Source: Actinotignum schaalii_C (GTDB lineage Bacteria; Actinomycetota; Actinomycetes; Actinomycetales; Actinomycetaceae). Taken from it: a stretch of 64,000 nucleotides of DNA. Numbering within the stretch: the first letter of the stretch is position 1; every line of letters starts with the position of its first letter. Below, piece by piece: positions 17,609-26,125 of the stretch. The stretch lies in NCBI RefSeq assembly GCF_034119425.1, contig NZ_JAWUEL010000004.1, forward strand, positions 38,913-102,912, given 5' to 3'. The position numbers were made by a program, and so were the translations under genes. The notes beneath the pieces were generated by a model. That model was not told the DNA's origin. It searched no databases and saw only the letters and a list, made by a program, of their open reading frames with translations.

Positions 17609-18889
17609 GTGGCATTCATTGAGGCAGTTAACGCCCGCGAAATTCTCGACTCCCGTGGCAACCCCACCGTTGAGGTTGAAGTTGTCCTGGATGATGGCAC
17701 CTACAAGCGCGCATCGGTTCCCTCCGGCGCGTCCACCGGCGCCTTTGAAGCCGTGGAAAAGCGTGACGGTGATAAGGGTCGTTACCTCGGTAAGGGTGTC
17801 GAGCAGGCAGTGGAAGCGGTGAATGAAATCATCGCTCCGGAAATCATTGGCATGGACGCCAATGATCAGCGCGCTCTTGACGCGCTGCTCATTGACCTGG
17901 ACGGCACGGATAACAAGGGCAAGCTCGGCGCGAACGCCATCCTGGGTGTGTCCCTCGCCGTGGCGCACGCCGCCGCCGAATCGGCCGGCCTGCCGCTCTA
18001 CCACTACATTGGCGGCCCGAACGCCCACATCCTGCCCGTTCCCATGATGAACATCCTCAACGGTGGCTCGCATGCCGATTCCAACGTTGATATTCAGGAA
18101 TTCATGATCGCCCCGATCGGCGCCGAAACCTTCAAGGAAGCGCTGCGCTGGGGTGCTGAGGTGTACCACACCCTCAAGAGCGTTCTCAAGGAACGCGGCC
18201 TGGCCACCGGCCTGGGCGATGAGGGCGGCTTCGCCCCCAACCTGGATTCCAACGCCGAAGCTCTGGACCTCATCGTCGAAGCGATCGAGCGCGCCGGCTA
18301 CACCCCGGGCAAGGACTTCGGTCTTGCCCTGGACGTTGCCGCCACCGAATTCTTCGAGAACGGTGTTTACAAGTTTGAGGGCGGCACCAAGTCCTCGGAC
18401 GAAATGATCGCCTACTACGAAGAGCTCGTGGAGAAGTACCCGCTCGTGTCCATCGAGGATCCGCTCTCGGAAGACGAATGGGATGCCTGGAAGAAGCTCA
18501 CCTCCGAAATCGGTGACCGCGTCCAGATCGTTGGCGACGACCTCTTCGTCACCAACCCCACCCGCCTCCAGAAGGGCATCGAAACCAAGGCCGCGAACGC
18601 GCTCCTGGTGAAGGTGAACCAGATCGGTTCGCTGACCGAAACCCTCGAAGCCGTGGAGCTCGCGCACCGCAACGGCTTCCGCACGATGACCTCGCACCGC
18701 TCCGGCGAAACCGAGGACACCACGATTGCGGATCTCGCGGTGGCCACCAACTCCGGTCAGCTCAAGACCGGTGCTCCGGCCCGCGGCGAGCGCATCAACA
18801 AGTACAACCAGCTGCTGCGCATCGAAGATGAACTCGGCGAGGACGCAGTCTACGCCGGTCGCGCTGCTTTCCCGCGCTTCAAGGCCTAA
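17609..18889 (+). CDS. eno: Enolase
   Basis: A 426-residue glycolytic enzyme converting 2-phosphoglycerate to phosphoenolpyruvate. The start is the GTG at 17609, preceded by GAAGGAG; the frame is open further upstream, but enolases begin with AFIEAVNAREILDSRGNPTV. Conserved elements include SGASTGAFEAVEKRD, PMMNILNGGSHADSNVDIQE, GLGDEGGFAPNL, the metal ligands in SIEDPLSEDEWD and VGDDLFVTNP, and the loop MTSHRSGETEDT. Codon use is markedly biased to C-ending codons, as expected for a highly expressed gene. It leads the conserved eno-ftsB-DUF501-ppx cluster. Confidence 0.98.
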   Translation: MAFIEAVNAREILDSRGNPTVEVEVVLDDGTYKRASVPSGASTGAFEAVEKRDGDKGRYLGKGVEQAVEAVNEIIAPEIIGMDANDQRALDALLIDLDGTDNKGKLGANAILGVSLAVAHAAAESAGLPLYHYIGGPNAHILPVPMMNILNGGSHADSNVDIQEFMIAPIGAETFKEALRWGAEVYHTLKSVLKERGLATGLGDEGGFAPNLDSNAEALDLIVEAIERAGYTPGKDFGLALDVAATEFFENGVYKFEGGTKSSDEMIAYYEELVEKYPLVSIEDPLSEDEWDAWKKLTSEIGDRVQIVGDDLFVTNPTRLQKGIETKAANALLVKVNQIGSLTETLEAVELAHRNGFRTMTSHRSGETEDTTIADLAVATNSGQLKTGAPARGERINKYNQLLRIEDELGEDAVYAGRAAFPRFKA

Positions 18890-18957
18890 GGCTCTGGAAG
18901 CTCTGGGCTGGCTAGCTGGGTAATCAGGTAGCCGGCGGCCTACGGATAGCGCTGAGT

Positions 18958-18987
18958 GCCGCTCCTTCTCTTCGGGGAAGGGGCGGC
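18958..18987 (+). terminator. Terminator hairpin after enolase
   Basis: A 13-bp stem with two G-U wobbles (GCCGCTCCTTCTC with GGGAAGGGGCGGC, loop TTCG) is followed by GCTTTGTTG. Confidence 0.65.
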
Positions 18988-19003
18988 GCTTTGTTGCGTG
19001 ACC

Positions 19004-19056
19004 GTTTTCCGAGGTGTACTTCGCATGTACGACATCTGCACTACATCTCGGAAAAC
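19004..19056. repeat. Long inverted repeat between eno and ftsB
   Basis: GTTTTCCGAGGTGTA (19004-19018) and TACATCTCGGAAAAC (19042-19056) pair over 14 of 15 positions around a 23-base loop that includes CATGTACGACATCTG. It lies just after the enolase terminator and about 110 bases before ftsB. The function is unknown. Confidence 0.7.
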
Positions 19057-19156
19057 ATATGCCACCCCGGTAGGGGGCGTGTGGCTATTGAGTTTTGTGA
19101 GACTCGCGAGATTCTTGGAGGGCGCGCCCTATTCGCGGGCGGTGATGCCAGGCGCC

Positions 19157-19162
19157 TAGACT
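19157..19162 (+). promoter_or_regulatory. -10 hexamer of a likely leaderless ftsB promoter
   Basis: TAGACT is separated from the ATG at 19170 by exactly 7 bases. There is no Shine-Dalgarno sequence in front of that ATG, so translation from a leaderless message is the simplest reading. Confidence 0.5.
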
Positions 19163-19169
19163 GGTAGCC

Positions 19170-20156
19170 ATGAGTGTTCGCCGTCCCCCCTCGCGCCCCG
19201 AGCGCAACCGCCGCATCTCCGTGCGCGGAACTCAGGGGAATCAAGGATCTGAGGCGAGCCAAAGAAATCAGGCGAACCGCCGGGACGCTGCGGCAAACTC
19301 CCGCTCGACCCCCTCAGCCCACACGGCCCACTCAGCTGCCCGTTCAGCCAGTTCTCCCGCTCGAGCCGGGTCCGCCTACCGTAGTGAAACGTCACCGCGG
19401 CCGGGGGCTACCCCGCGGCCCGGAGCCAAGTCGCGTCCCGGAGGAAAGCCGTGGCAGGGCGGTAACCAGCGCCAAGCCACCATTAACCGCTCGGATAAAA
19501 GCAGCCGGCCCGGGCAGGGCGGCTCGCGGGGGAACAAATCCGGGAGAAACGGCCAGCGCCGGGCCATAAAAGTGGAAACCGGCCAGCGCCAGCACACCGT
19601 GAGCTTGCGAGCCGTAGCTATCGCGCTTTTCGCGATCCTTGCCATTATTATTGTGACTCCCACGGTTTCGCGTTTCTCAGAACAGCAGCACGAATTGCGG
19701 GCGGTGCGCGCGGAGCTAGAAGGTGTGCAGCAGCACACTCGGGAACTCGAAGTGGAAAAAGCTCTGTGGAACGACCCGGATTACGTGCGGGCCCAGGCTC
19801 GGGTGCGGCTCGGTTACGTTGTTCCCGGCCAGCGGCTCTTCGTGGGTGCGGACCCGAACGAGGGCACCGCCCAGGAGCAGCTGGAACAACGGGTGGCCAC
19901 CGTCAACCGCGAACGCCGCGCGAATACCCCGTGGTATATCACCGGGTGGGATTCCATCACCATCGCGGGTAATTCCGTGGACGGGCAGATAGATAACCCG
20001 GACGAAGCCCCGATGTATACGCCGCCCACGCCGCAACCGGATAGCGCCACGCAGCCGGAAGGCGAAACCCCGGCGGAGAACTCGGCACCCGCGCCGGCAG
20101 AACCACCCGCAGAACCGCCCGCAGAAGAATCCGCGCCCGCCCCCGAAGGAGAATAA
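19170..20156 (+). CDS. ftsB: FtsB/DivIC septum formation initiator family protein
   Basis: A 328-residue single-pass cell-division protein. About 150 residues of Arg/Ser/Gly/Pro-rich, presumably disordered cytoplasmic sequence precede one transmembrane segment (about residues 147-168). A short coiled coil (EQQHELRAVRAELEGVQQHT) and the DivIC signature (DPDYVRAQARVRLGYVVPGQ) follow. A Pro/Glu-rich tail ends the protein. Classical FtsB is about 100 residues, so both tails are lineage-specific extensions. It would act with FtsL and FtsQ in septal wall synthesis. It is followed after 2 bases by the DUF501 gene. Confidence 0.88.
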   Translation: MSVRRPPSRPERNRRISVRGTQGNQGSEASQRNQANRRDAAANSRSTPSAHTAHSAARSASSPARAGSAYRSETSPRPGATPRPGAKSRPGGKPWQGGNQRQATINRSDKSSRPGQGGSRGNKSGRNGQRRAIKVETGQRQHTVSLRAVAIALFAILAIIIVTPTVSRFSEQQHELRAVRAELEGVQQHTRELEVEKALWNDPDYVRAQARVRLGYVVPGQRLFVGADPNEGTAQEQLEQRVATVNRERRANTPWYITGWDSITIAGNSVDGQIDNPDEAPMYTPPTPQPDSATQPEGETPAENSAPAPAEPPAEPPAEESAPAPEGE

Positions 20157-20158
20157 GC

Positions 20159-20752
20159 ATGACCGATGTCCTCACCGAGCGCGATGTCACCCCCGAGCTC
20201 CTCACCCGCATCGCCGCGAACGCCACCCCGCTGCGCCCCACCGACCGCGCCGAGGTAGCCGCCCAGCTCGGGCGTGTCCCTCGCGGCCTCGTCGGTATCG
20301 GTGCGCGCTGCGCCTGCGGCCGCCCCGCGGTCACTATCACCCTGCCGCGCCTCGGCCACGGCGAACCCTTCCCGACCCTCTTCTACCTGTGCCTGCCCTA
20401 CCTGGTCAAAGAGATTTCTCGCCTGGAAGCGCGTGGGGAAATGGCCACCATGACCGCTGCTTTATCCGACGACGCCGCACTGCGGGCCGCCCACCTGGCC
20501 GCCCACGAATCCTATATAGCGCGCCGCTCCCTGCTGGGTGATGTTCCGGAAATCGCCGGGGTATCCGCCGGGGGTATGCCCGAGCGGGTTAAATGCCTGC
20601 ACGCGCTGGCCGCCTACGCGCTGAGCGCGGGGCGGGGAGTATGCCCGCTGGGAGACCGTGCCCTTGACCTCGTGGATTGGGATTCCACCACCTGCCACTG
20701 CGAGGATGCGCCCGATTCCCGCGATGATAAAACCAGCGCGGCAGCGCACTGA
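20159..20752 (+). CDS. DUF501 domain-containing protein
   Basis: A 197-residue cytosolic protein of the actinobacterial DUF501 family, whose function is unknown. Recognisable parts are GARCACGRPAVTITLPRLG with its Cys-x-Cys pair, PTLFYLCLPYLVKEISRLEA, and a C-terminal region with further Cys and His residues (MPERVKCLHALAAYAL, CPLG, CHCED). The Cys pattern would fit metal binding, though this is inference. It starts 2 bases after ftsB, with GAAGGAG inside the ftsB end, and the same gene order recurs across actinobacteria. Confidence 0.85.
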   Translation: MTDVLTERDVTPELLTRIAANATPLRPTDRAEVAAQLGRVPRGLVGIGARCACGRPAVTITLPRLGHGEPFPTLFYLCLPYLVKEISRLEARGEMATMTAALSDDAALRAAHLAAHESYIARRSLLGDVPEIAGVSAGGMPERVKCLHALAAYALSAGRGVCPLGDRALDLVDWDSTTCHCEDAPDSRDDKTSAAAH

Positions 20753-20786
20753 GCCGCGGCGCACAAGAAAGGACATAGAACCGACC

Positions 20787-21827
20787 ATGGTGGTTTCAGC
20801 TACCTCCACGCCCTCTGCACTCGCCCCATTCACCGAGCCCTCGCAGCGGGTCGCCGGTATTGACTGCGGCACCAATTCCATTCGCCTCCTCATTGCCGAT
20901 GTTCCCGGAACGGACGGCAGCTCCTTGAGTGACATCACCCGTCAGATGGAAATTGTGTACCTGGGTCAGGGCGTGGATGCCACCGGGCACTTCGCCCCCG
21001 AAGCCCTCGAACGCACCCTCAACCAGGTCGATATTTACGCGCGCCTGTGCCGGGAAGCGGGGGTGACCTCCATTCGCTTTGCGGCTACTTCCGCCACCCG
21101 CGATGCTGCCAACCGGGCGGAGTTCCTCGATGGGGTCATGGCCCGACTCGGGGTGCGCCCCCAGGTGCTCACCGGTGTCCAAGAAGCCCAGACCTCTTTC
21201 TCCGGCGCAATTTCCGCGCTGAGTTCACCCGGCTCCCCGGTGCTCCTTATTGACCTCGGGGGCGGCTCCACCGAACTCGTGCTCGGGCACGCGGACGGCA
21301 GGGTGATAGCCAGCCATTCCATGGATATTGGCTCGGTGCGGATGCGCGAACGCCACCTGCGTCACGACCCGCCCACCCCGACCGAACTAGAAAATGCCCG
21401 CGCCGATATCCGCGCGGCCTTGGACGAAGCAGAGAAGCACGTTCCCCTCGGGAAGGCCGAACAGGTGGTTGGGGTGGCCGGTACCGTCACCTCGGTAACC
21501 GCCACCTGGCTGGGCCTGGACACCTACGATTCGGCGGCCGTGCACGGCACCGCGATGCCGCTCGCCAGTATTGAGAAGGTAACCGACTGGTTTATCCACG
21601 CGCCCCTGGAGGAGCGCGCCGCGCTCGGCTTTATGCACCCGGGGCGGGCCCCCGTGATCGGAGCCGGCGCGCTGGTCTGGCAAGAAGTGGTGCGTCGCAT
21701 TGCCGAGCGTCGCGCCGCCGCGGGTCGCCCGCTCGCCACCATTACCACGTCGGAACACGACATCCTTGACGGATTGGCCCTCTGGGCTGCCCGGGAACCT
21801 CAGCCATCGGCTCGGCCCACCGTTTAG
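20787..21827 (+). CDS. Ppx/GppA family phosphatase (exopolyphosphatase type)
   Basis: A 346-residue member of the Ppx/GppA branch of the actin-like ATPase fold, which hydrolyses polyphosphate or pppGpp. Phosphate loop 1 is GIDCGTNSIRLLIAD (about residues 23-37) and loop 2 is LLIDLGGGSTELVLG (about 152-166). VVGVAGTVTSVTA is a further conserved element. At this length it is the short form, lacking the C-terminal HD-like domain. The chosen ATG follows AAAGGA at a 13-base spacing. Its stop codon overlaps that of the convergent nhaA gene. Confidence 0.9.
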   Translation: MVVSATSTPSALAPFTEPSQRVAGIDCGTNSIRLLIADVPGTDGSSLSDITRQMEIVYLGQGVDATGHFAPEALERTLNQVDIYARLCREAGVTSIRFAATSATRDAANRAEFLDGVMARLGVRPQVLTGVQEAQTSFSGAISALSSPGSPVLLIDLGGGSTELVLGHADGRVIASHSMDIGSVRMRERHLRHDPPTPTELENARADIRAALDEAEKHVPLGKAEQVVGVAGTVTSVTATWLGLDTYDSAAVHGTAMPLASIEKVTDWFIHAPLEERAALGFMHPGRAPVIGAGALVWQEVVRRIAERRAAAGRPLATITTSEHDILDGLALWAAREPQPSARPTV

Positions 21828-23206
21828 GCGCCCGAGTCCGCGCTGCCGCGGGCGGCGTCGTCGTGCAAGGTACCGGCGGCGCGGTGATGCCGTACCCGCA
21901 CCCGGGTAGCGAGCGCCCCGAGAACCACAGAGAGTAGTGTGCCGAGGAGTACGCCCACGCGCGCGTGAGCTTCGTGCGGGTCGGTGGGCGCGAAGGAGAG
22001 CTGCGCGATAAGTAGCGATACCGTGAAGCCGATGCCGGCCAAAATCGACATGGGGAAAATATCGCCCAGGTGCAGGCCTTCGCCCAATTTGAGCCGGAAA
22101 ACTTTCACGAAAAGCCAGGTGCCGCAGAAAATGCCGAGGCATTTGCCCAGTGGGAGGCCCAGGTAGATGCCGATGGCAACCGGGTCGGCGAGCAGCGCGG
22201 TGATCCCGCCGGCATCGGTAATATTCACGCCCGCGGCGAAGAAAGCGAAAATCGGTAGCGCAATCCCGGCCGACCAGAAAATAAGCCGTTCGCTATAGCG
22301 TTCCGTGAGCGGAGTATCATCCGCGTCGGTGGTGGACGTGGGGATCATAAAACCAAGGACTACCGCGGAAATGGTGGCGTGGACTCCGGCGCGGAAGAAA
22401 CAGTACCAGCACACCAGCGCCAGCGGCCACAGCAGCCACCACCGGTTCCAGCCTTTCCAGCACAGTAGCCCGAACACGACCGCCACCAGCAAGCCGCCAC
22501 CCAGGAAGAGGAAATTCACGCCGTCGGAGAAGAAAATCGCGATGACGATAATGCCGCCCAGGTCGTCGGCCACCGCGAGCGTCATGAGGAAAATACCGGC
22601 GGCTTTCGGCAGCCCTTTACCCACCAGCGCCAGCACCCCGAGCGCGAAAGCGATATCGGTGGCAACAGGAATCGCCCAGCCGTCATAAATATGGGCGCCG
22701 GAAATAGCCTGGGTAGCGCAATACACCCCAATAGGTCCGAGCATGCCGGTGAGTGCAGCCAGCACCGGCAGGGCCGCCTTACGCGGGTCGTTGAGGGAAC
22801 CGATGGTGAATTCCTGCTTGAGTTCCATGCCCACCACGAAGAAGAAAAGCGCGAGCACGAAATCCGCGGCCCAGTGCGCCAAATCCAGGTGGAGCCCTAA
22901 GCTTTCCGGCCCGATTTTCGTGGCTGCCAGCGCGAAATAGGTATCGCGGCCCGGGGAATTGGCCCAGATGAGCGCCACGACCGCCGAAATAACCAAGACC
23001 AGACCGGCAAAAGATTCATTACGCAGTGCCTCGCTGTAGCGTGTGACCGGCGCTGCGAGTTTCCCCACTCGGCGCAGGCCCGAGCGGAGCTTGCGCTGCC
23101 CTGTTCCCGAAGCGCTTTCCGGGGGCACGGCGCTTTCCGCTGCGGTGGCGGATTCGGGTGCGATGGCGGATTCGTGAGTGGTGTCGCGGTTCTCGCGCTG
23201 TGTCAT
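21824..23206 (-). CDS. nhaA: Na+/H+ antiporter NhaA
   Basis: A 460-residue inner-membrane antiporter that expels sodium in exchange for protons. About twelve hydrophobic segments are present, with the NhaA landmarks FFFVVGMELKQEFTIGSL, GMLGPIGVY, the essential Asp pair region VATDIAFALGVLAL and AVADDLGGIIVIAIFFSD. An N-terminal hydrophilic stretch of about 60 residues precedes the membrane core. TAGAAT lies 9 bases before the ATG. The gene converges on ppx so closely that their stop codons share three bases. Confidence 0.95.
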   Translation of the reverse strand: MTQRENRDTTHESAIAPESATAAESAVPPESASGTGQRKLRSGLRRVGKLAAPVTRYSEALRNESFAGLVLVISAVVALIWANSPGRDTYFALAATKIGPESLGLHLDLAHWAADFVLALFFFVVGMELKQEFTIGSLNDPRKAALPVLAALTGMLGPIGVYCATQAISGAHIYDGWAIPVATDIAFALGVLALVGKGLPKAAGIFLMTLAVADDLGGIIVIAIFFSDGVNFLFLGGGLLVAVVFGLLCWKGWNRWWLLWPLALVCWYCFFRAGVHATISAVVLGFMIPTSTTDADDTPLTERYSERLIFWSAGIALPIFAFFAAGVNITDAGGITALLADPVAIGIYLGLPLGKCLGIFCGTWLFVKVFRLKLGEGLHLGDIFPMSILAGIGFTVSLLIAQLSFAPTDPHEAHARVGVLLGTLLSVVLGALATRVRVRHHRAAGTLHDDAARGSADSGA

Positions 23207-23386
23207 TCCCTCTCGATTCTATGTGCCTAGGTTTTGGTGGTACGACGGCGCAGCTAGCGGCCGGCGGCCCCTAGTCAGGTACAAGCCGGTGAAGCGACGC
23301 GCTTAGGATCCCCCCTACTCTACAGGGTGGCGCAACAAGGTAGTATTCTAGGGATGTTCATACGGGCCGGCGTGCTCGCATGTTCA

Positions 23387-23460
23387 GCCCCCGTAGCCCA
23401 ATTGGCAGAGGCACCCGACTTAAAATCGGTTCAGTGTCGGTTCGAGTCCGTCCGGGGGTA
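23387..23460 (+). tRNA. Short-variable-arm tRNA with anticodon UAA (tRNA-Leu-like)
   Basis: The 74-base cloverleaf has acceptor GCCCCCG/CGGGGGT (G-U at the end), a Leu-like 3-bp D-stem GCC/GGC with loop CAATTGGCAGA, anticodon loop CTTAAAA (anticodon TAA), a five-base variable loop TCAGT and T-loop TTCGAGT. Bacterial tRNA-Leu normally has a long variable arm, which is absent here. The anticodon stem has a C-U mismatch at its base, and the T-stem GTCGG/CCGTC contains a U-U mismatch. CCA is not encoded. It should decode UUA if functional. Confidence 0.8.
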
Positions 23461-23757
23461 CTGATTGGATAGGGCATGTTTCGGGAGCTGATGCTCGGGG
23501 GTAAACGCGGAGGTGTGTCCGGGTTTATTCCGGTTTATTCCGATTTATTCCCGGAAACAGTGATCTTAGGCTGATTGAGGAAAACCAAGAAGTCTTTCAG
23601 GAAAAATTCAGGCACGGCCTTGAGAATAACCCTGGAGACGATAGTGGACGAGTTATAACCAAGTTTCTACGTAACCTGGATGCTAACCGGACGATGGTCG
23701 CGTCTGACAGTAGGCGGGCCGCCTATCCGGCGGTCCACCACAATACAGGAGGGTATT
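23461..23757 (+). promoter_or_regulatory. Upstream region of the Bax-inhibitor-1 gene with 10-bp tandem repeats
   Basis: There is no gene in these 297 bases. Three consecutive 10-bp units sharing TTTATTC occupy 23521-23550 (GGGTTTATTC, CGGTTTATTC, CGATTTATTC), one helical turn apart. A copy of GAGCTGATGCTCGGG at 23485-23499 also occurs at 16919-16933. The promoter probably lies downstream, around 23615-23660, but I cannot fix it. Confidence 0.5.
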
Positions 23758-24723
23758 TTGTCGAATCCCGTGATGAGTAACAACCCGTATTTCCGCAAGG
23801 GTGCTGCCACACCGAACCAGCAGTTCCGCGGTGGCAATATTGCAACGGAACCGCGCCAGGGGTACCAGGCCGGCCCGGGTGTTTATGAACAGCCGGGTGG
23901 CGGCTACGGTGCGGAGCAGTCCGGCTGGAACAACCAGTACAATTTTGCGCATCCGGACTACGGCCAGGCTTATCCGCAGCAGGGCTATGACCAGTACGCG
24001 GGCGGCTACGGGCAGCCCGGTGCTTTCGGGGCTCCGGCAACCGCCACCATGACCTATGACGATGCCATGGTGAAAACCGCGATTCTGCTGGCGGTCTCCA
24101 TCGTTGCCGGCGCGGCCACCATGCTCTTCGTGCCGCTGGACTACGCGATGGTGCTCGCTATCCCGGCCTCCCTCATCGCTTTCGCGGTGGGCATGTTCGG
24201 GGCTTGGCGCCCGATGGTCGGCCCGGGTATCTCGATTGCCTACTCCCTTTTCCAGGGCGTGGCCCTCGGTGCGATCACCAATGCTTTTGACACTCTCTAT
24301 CCGGGGGTCGCTTTCCAAGCGATTCTGGGTACCGCGATTGTGGTGGGTGTGGCGGTGTTCCTCCACATGTCCGGCAAGGTCCGCACCACGGCCAAGGGCC
24401 GGCGCGTGGTCCTTACCATCATGATCGCCTACATTATCTTCGGTTTCGTCAACCTCATTCTCATGCTGACCGGCGTGACCAACTCGCTGCGTAATATTAC
24501 GGTGGGTGGCTTCCATCTGGGAATCATCCTCGGTCTGGTTATGATCGCGGTGGCAGGCTACGTGCTCATCTCCGATCTGGAAACCGCCAAGCTCGCGGTG
24601 GAACGCCACGCCCCGAAAGAATTCGCGTGGACGGCGGCTTTCGGCATCGTTATGACGGTCCTGTGGATCTACCTCGAAGTGCTGCGCATCGTGGCCTACC
24701 TGGCTGCCTCCTCGCGGAACTAA
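23758..24723 (+). CDS. Bax inhibitor-1/YccA family membrane protein
   Basis: A 321-residue integral membrane protein of the BI-1 (UPF0005, TMBIM-like) family; bacterial members may be calcium or proton leak channels. A Gly/Tyr/Gln-rich cytoplasmic N-terminus (about residues 1-95) precedes seven hydrophobic segments, with the family region YDDAMVKTAILLAVSIV and final TAAFGIVMTVLWIYLEVLRI. The TTG at 23758 is chosen as start because AGGAGGG lies 4 bases upstream and the resulting SNPVMSNNPYF matches the usual N-terminus of actinobacterial homologues. GTG 23770 and ATG 23773 are alternatives. Confidence 0.88.
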   Translation: MSNPVMSNNPYFRKGAATPNQQFRGGNIATEPRQGYQAGPGVYEQPGGGYGAEQSGWNNQYNFAHPDYGQAYPQQGYDQYAGGYGQPGAFGAPATATMTYDDAMVKTAILLAVSIVAGAATMLFVPLDYAMVLAIPASLIAFAVGMFGAWRPMVGPGISIAYSLFQGVALGAITNAFDTLYPGVAFQAILGTAIVVGVAVFLHMSGKVRTTAKGRRVVLTIMIAYIIFGFVNLILMLTGVTNSLRNITVGGFHLGIILGLVMIAVAGYVLISDLETAKLAVERHAPKEFAWTAAFGIVMTVLWIYLEVLRIVAYLAASSRN

Positions 24724-24791
24724 GAGAATTGCTGAACTAGCCAGAATCACGGGACTAGTAGTACCGCGGAGCTAAGGCTGATAGCTATAGC

Positions 24792-24826
24792 GAAGGCCGG
24801 GACGGATCTTTTCCGTCCCGGCCTTC
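24792..24826. terminator. Bidirectional terminator between the BI-1 gene and msrA
   Basis: A perfect 15-bp inverted repeat (arm GAAGGCCGGGACGGA, loop TCTTT) sits between the convergent Bax-inhibitor-1 gene and msrA. Confidence 0.8.
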
Positions 24827-24910
24827 GTGCACGGTTCCGCGACTTGTCACCCGGGGGTGGCTCGGCCCGATAGCAACTATGCGCCAAGTTCAGGGCCTTT
24901 GACCGCGGGG

Positions 24911-25552
24911 CTAGCCGAGCGGGCCAGCACCCGGGAGCGGGCAGGCGATTCCAGTGCGCGCATGGCATTGGTAGCCGTGCGGAACCTTATGAAGATATCC
25001 CTGGTGCTCCTCTTCGGCCAGGTAGAAAGGCCCGGCGGCCAGGGCCGGTACCACTTCCGTCACGATAGCTCCCCGTCCGGCCGCCCGAAGAACATCCTCA
25101 TAACCGGCAATCATGGCCCGAGCGGTGCGCTCCTGGATGTCCGTCGTCGTAAAAATAGCGCTGCGATACTGGGTGCCCACATCGTTTCCCTGCCGGTTAA
25201 GCGAGGTCGGATCATGGGACTCGAAGAAAAGCTGAAGTAACTTCTCCAGCGGAAGCACACGCGGATCAAAAACCACCCGCACCGTTTCCGCGTGCCCGGT
25301 GCGGCCCGTGCATACCTCCGCGTAGGTGGGATTCGGCGTGGTACCACCCATATAGCCGACCGCGGTGCTCAGTGCGCCGGCCTCCCAAGCCAGCTTTTCC
25401 GCACCCCAAAAACACCCGGAGGCTAAGTAAATGAGCTCCTCGCCCGGGGCGGGTTCGGCCAGGAGGGGCGTACCCAGAACCGCATGCGGTGCCGGATTCG
25501 GATTAATCGGATCGGGCCGGTCGGGCAGTGCAGTGGTAGCAGACAGATTCAC
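24911..25552 (-). CDS. msrA: Peptide-methionine (S)-S-oxide reductase MsrA
   Basis: A 213-residue enzyme that repairs oxidised methionine. The catalytic motif GCFWG sits at about residues 46-50, followed by VGYMGGTTPNPTYAEVCTGRTGHAE and FFESHDPTSLNRQGNDVGTQYRS. C-terminal cysteines in YQCHARTGIACP could act as resolving residues. The GTG at 25552 is preceded by AAGGAG; the first 40 residues are Pro-rich and not part of the conserved domain. It lies just downstream of greA on the same strand. Confidence 0.95.
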   Translation of the reverse strand: MNLSATTALPDRPDPINPNPAPHAVLGTPLLAEPAPGEELIYLASGCFWGAEKLAWEAGALSTAVGYMGGTTPNPTYAEVCTGRTGHAETVRVVFDPRVLPLEKLLQLFFESHDPTSLNRQGNDVGTQYRSAIFTTTDIQERTARAMIAGYEDVLRAAGRGAIVTEVVPALAAGPFYLAEEEHQGYLHKVPHGYQCHARTGIACPLPGAGPLG

Positions 25553-25639
25553 GATCAGCTCCTTAGCTCTTACCTAAATGTTCGCCTTGCTTTCCGCTTT
25601 CGTTGGTGCCTTCGCGTGGCACCTTAGCCTTCTAGCTTC

Positions 25640-26125
25640 CTAGCCTTCGTAGGGCTTGATATCGAGGATTTCCACCTTGACGGGGCGGCCCAGGCGGTTC
25701 TTGAAGGTGGTTTTCTCCCCCTTCTTCAGGCCCAGGATTGCTTGCCCGAGCGGCGCGCTTTCCGGATACACTTCCATCCCCACAATATCCGCGGCCTCCC
25801 GCGAACCGAGGAGGAAGGTTTCTTCCATGCCGCCAATGGTGGCTGTCACAACCGTGCCGGAGGCTACCTCATCACCCGAGGGAGGCTCGGATACGTGGGC
25901 GTTTTCCAGCAGAGCGGTCAGTTCTACGATTCGCCCCTCCAGTTTCGACTGCTCTTCGCGAGCCGCCTGATAGCCACCGTTCTCCCGCAGGTCACCTTCC
26001 GAGCGGGCCGCTTCGATCTTCTTGGCGATCTCCGCGCGCTGGACGGTAATCATGTCATTGAGTTCGGCCTTGAGGTGCTCATACGTTTCGGGGGAGAGCC
26101 ACGCCCCCTTGGTGTTTTCAGACAT
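25640..26125 (-). CDS. greA: Transcription elongation factor GreA
   Basis: A 161-residue factor that inserts its coiled coil into the RNA polymerase secondary channel and stimulates cleavage of backtracked RNA. The N-terminal coiled coil (LKAELNDMITVQRAEIAKK, EARSEGDLRENGGYQAAREE) carries the acidic tip, and the C-terminal FKBP-like domain ends with the region around SAPLGQAILGLKKGEKTTF. Length and domain order are normal. The greA/mca pairing is conserved in actinobacteria. Confidence 0.96.
   Translation of the reverse strand: MSENTKGAWLSPETYEHLKAELNDMITVQRAEIAKKIEAARSEGDLRENGGYQAAREEQSKLEGRIVELTALLENAHVSEPPSGDEVASGTVVTATIGGMEETFLLGSREAADIVGMEVYPESAPLGQAILGLKKGEKTTFKNRLGRPVKVEILDIKPYEG

Noticed and set aside
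23387..23760. tRNA-associated integration site
   Set aside because: No integrase, direct repeat of the tRNA 3' end or foreign cargo follows. The next gene is an ordinary chromosomal membrane protein.
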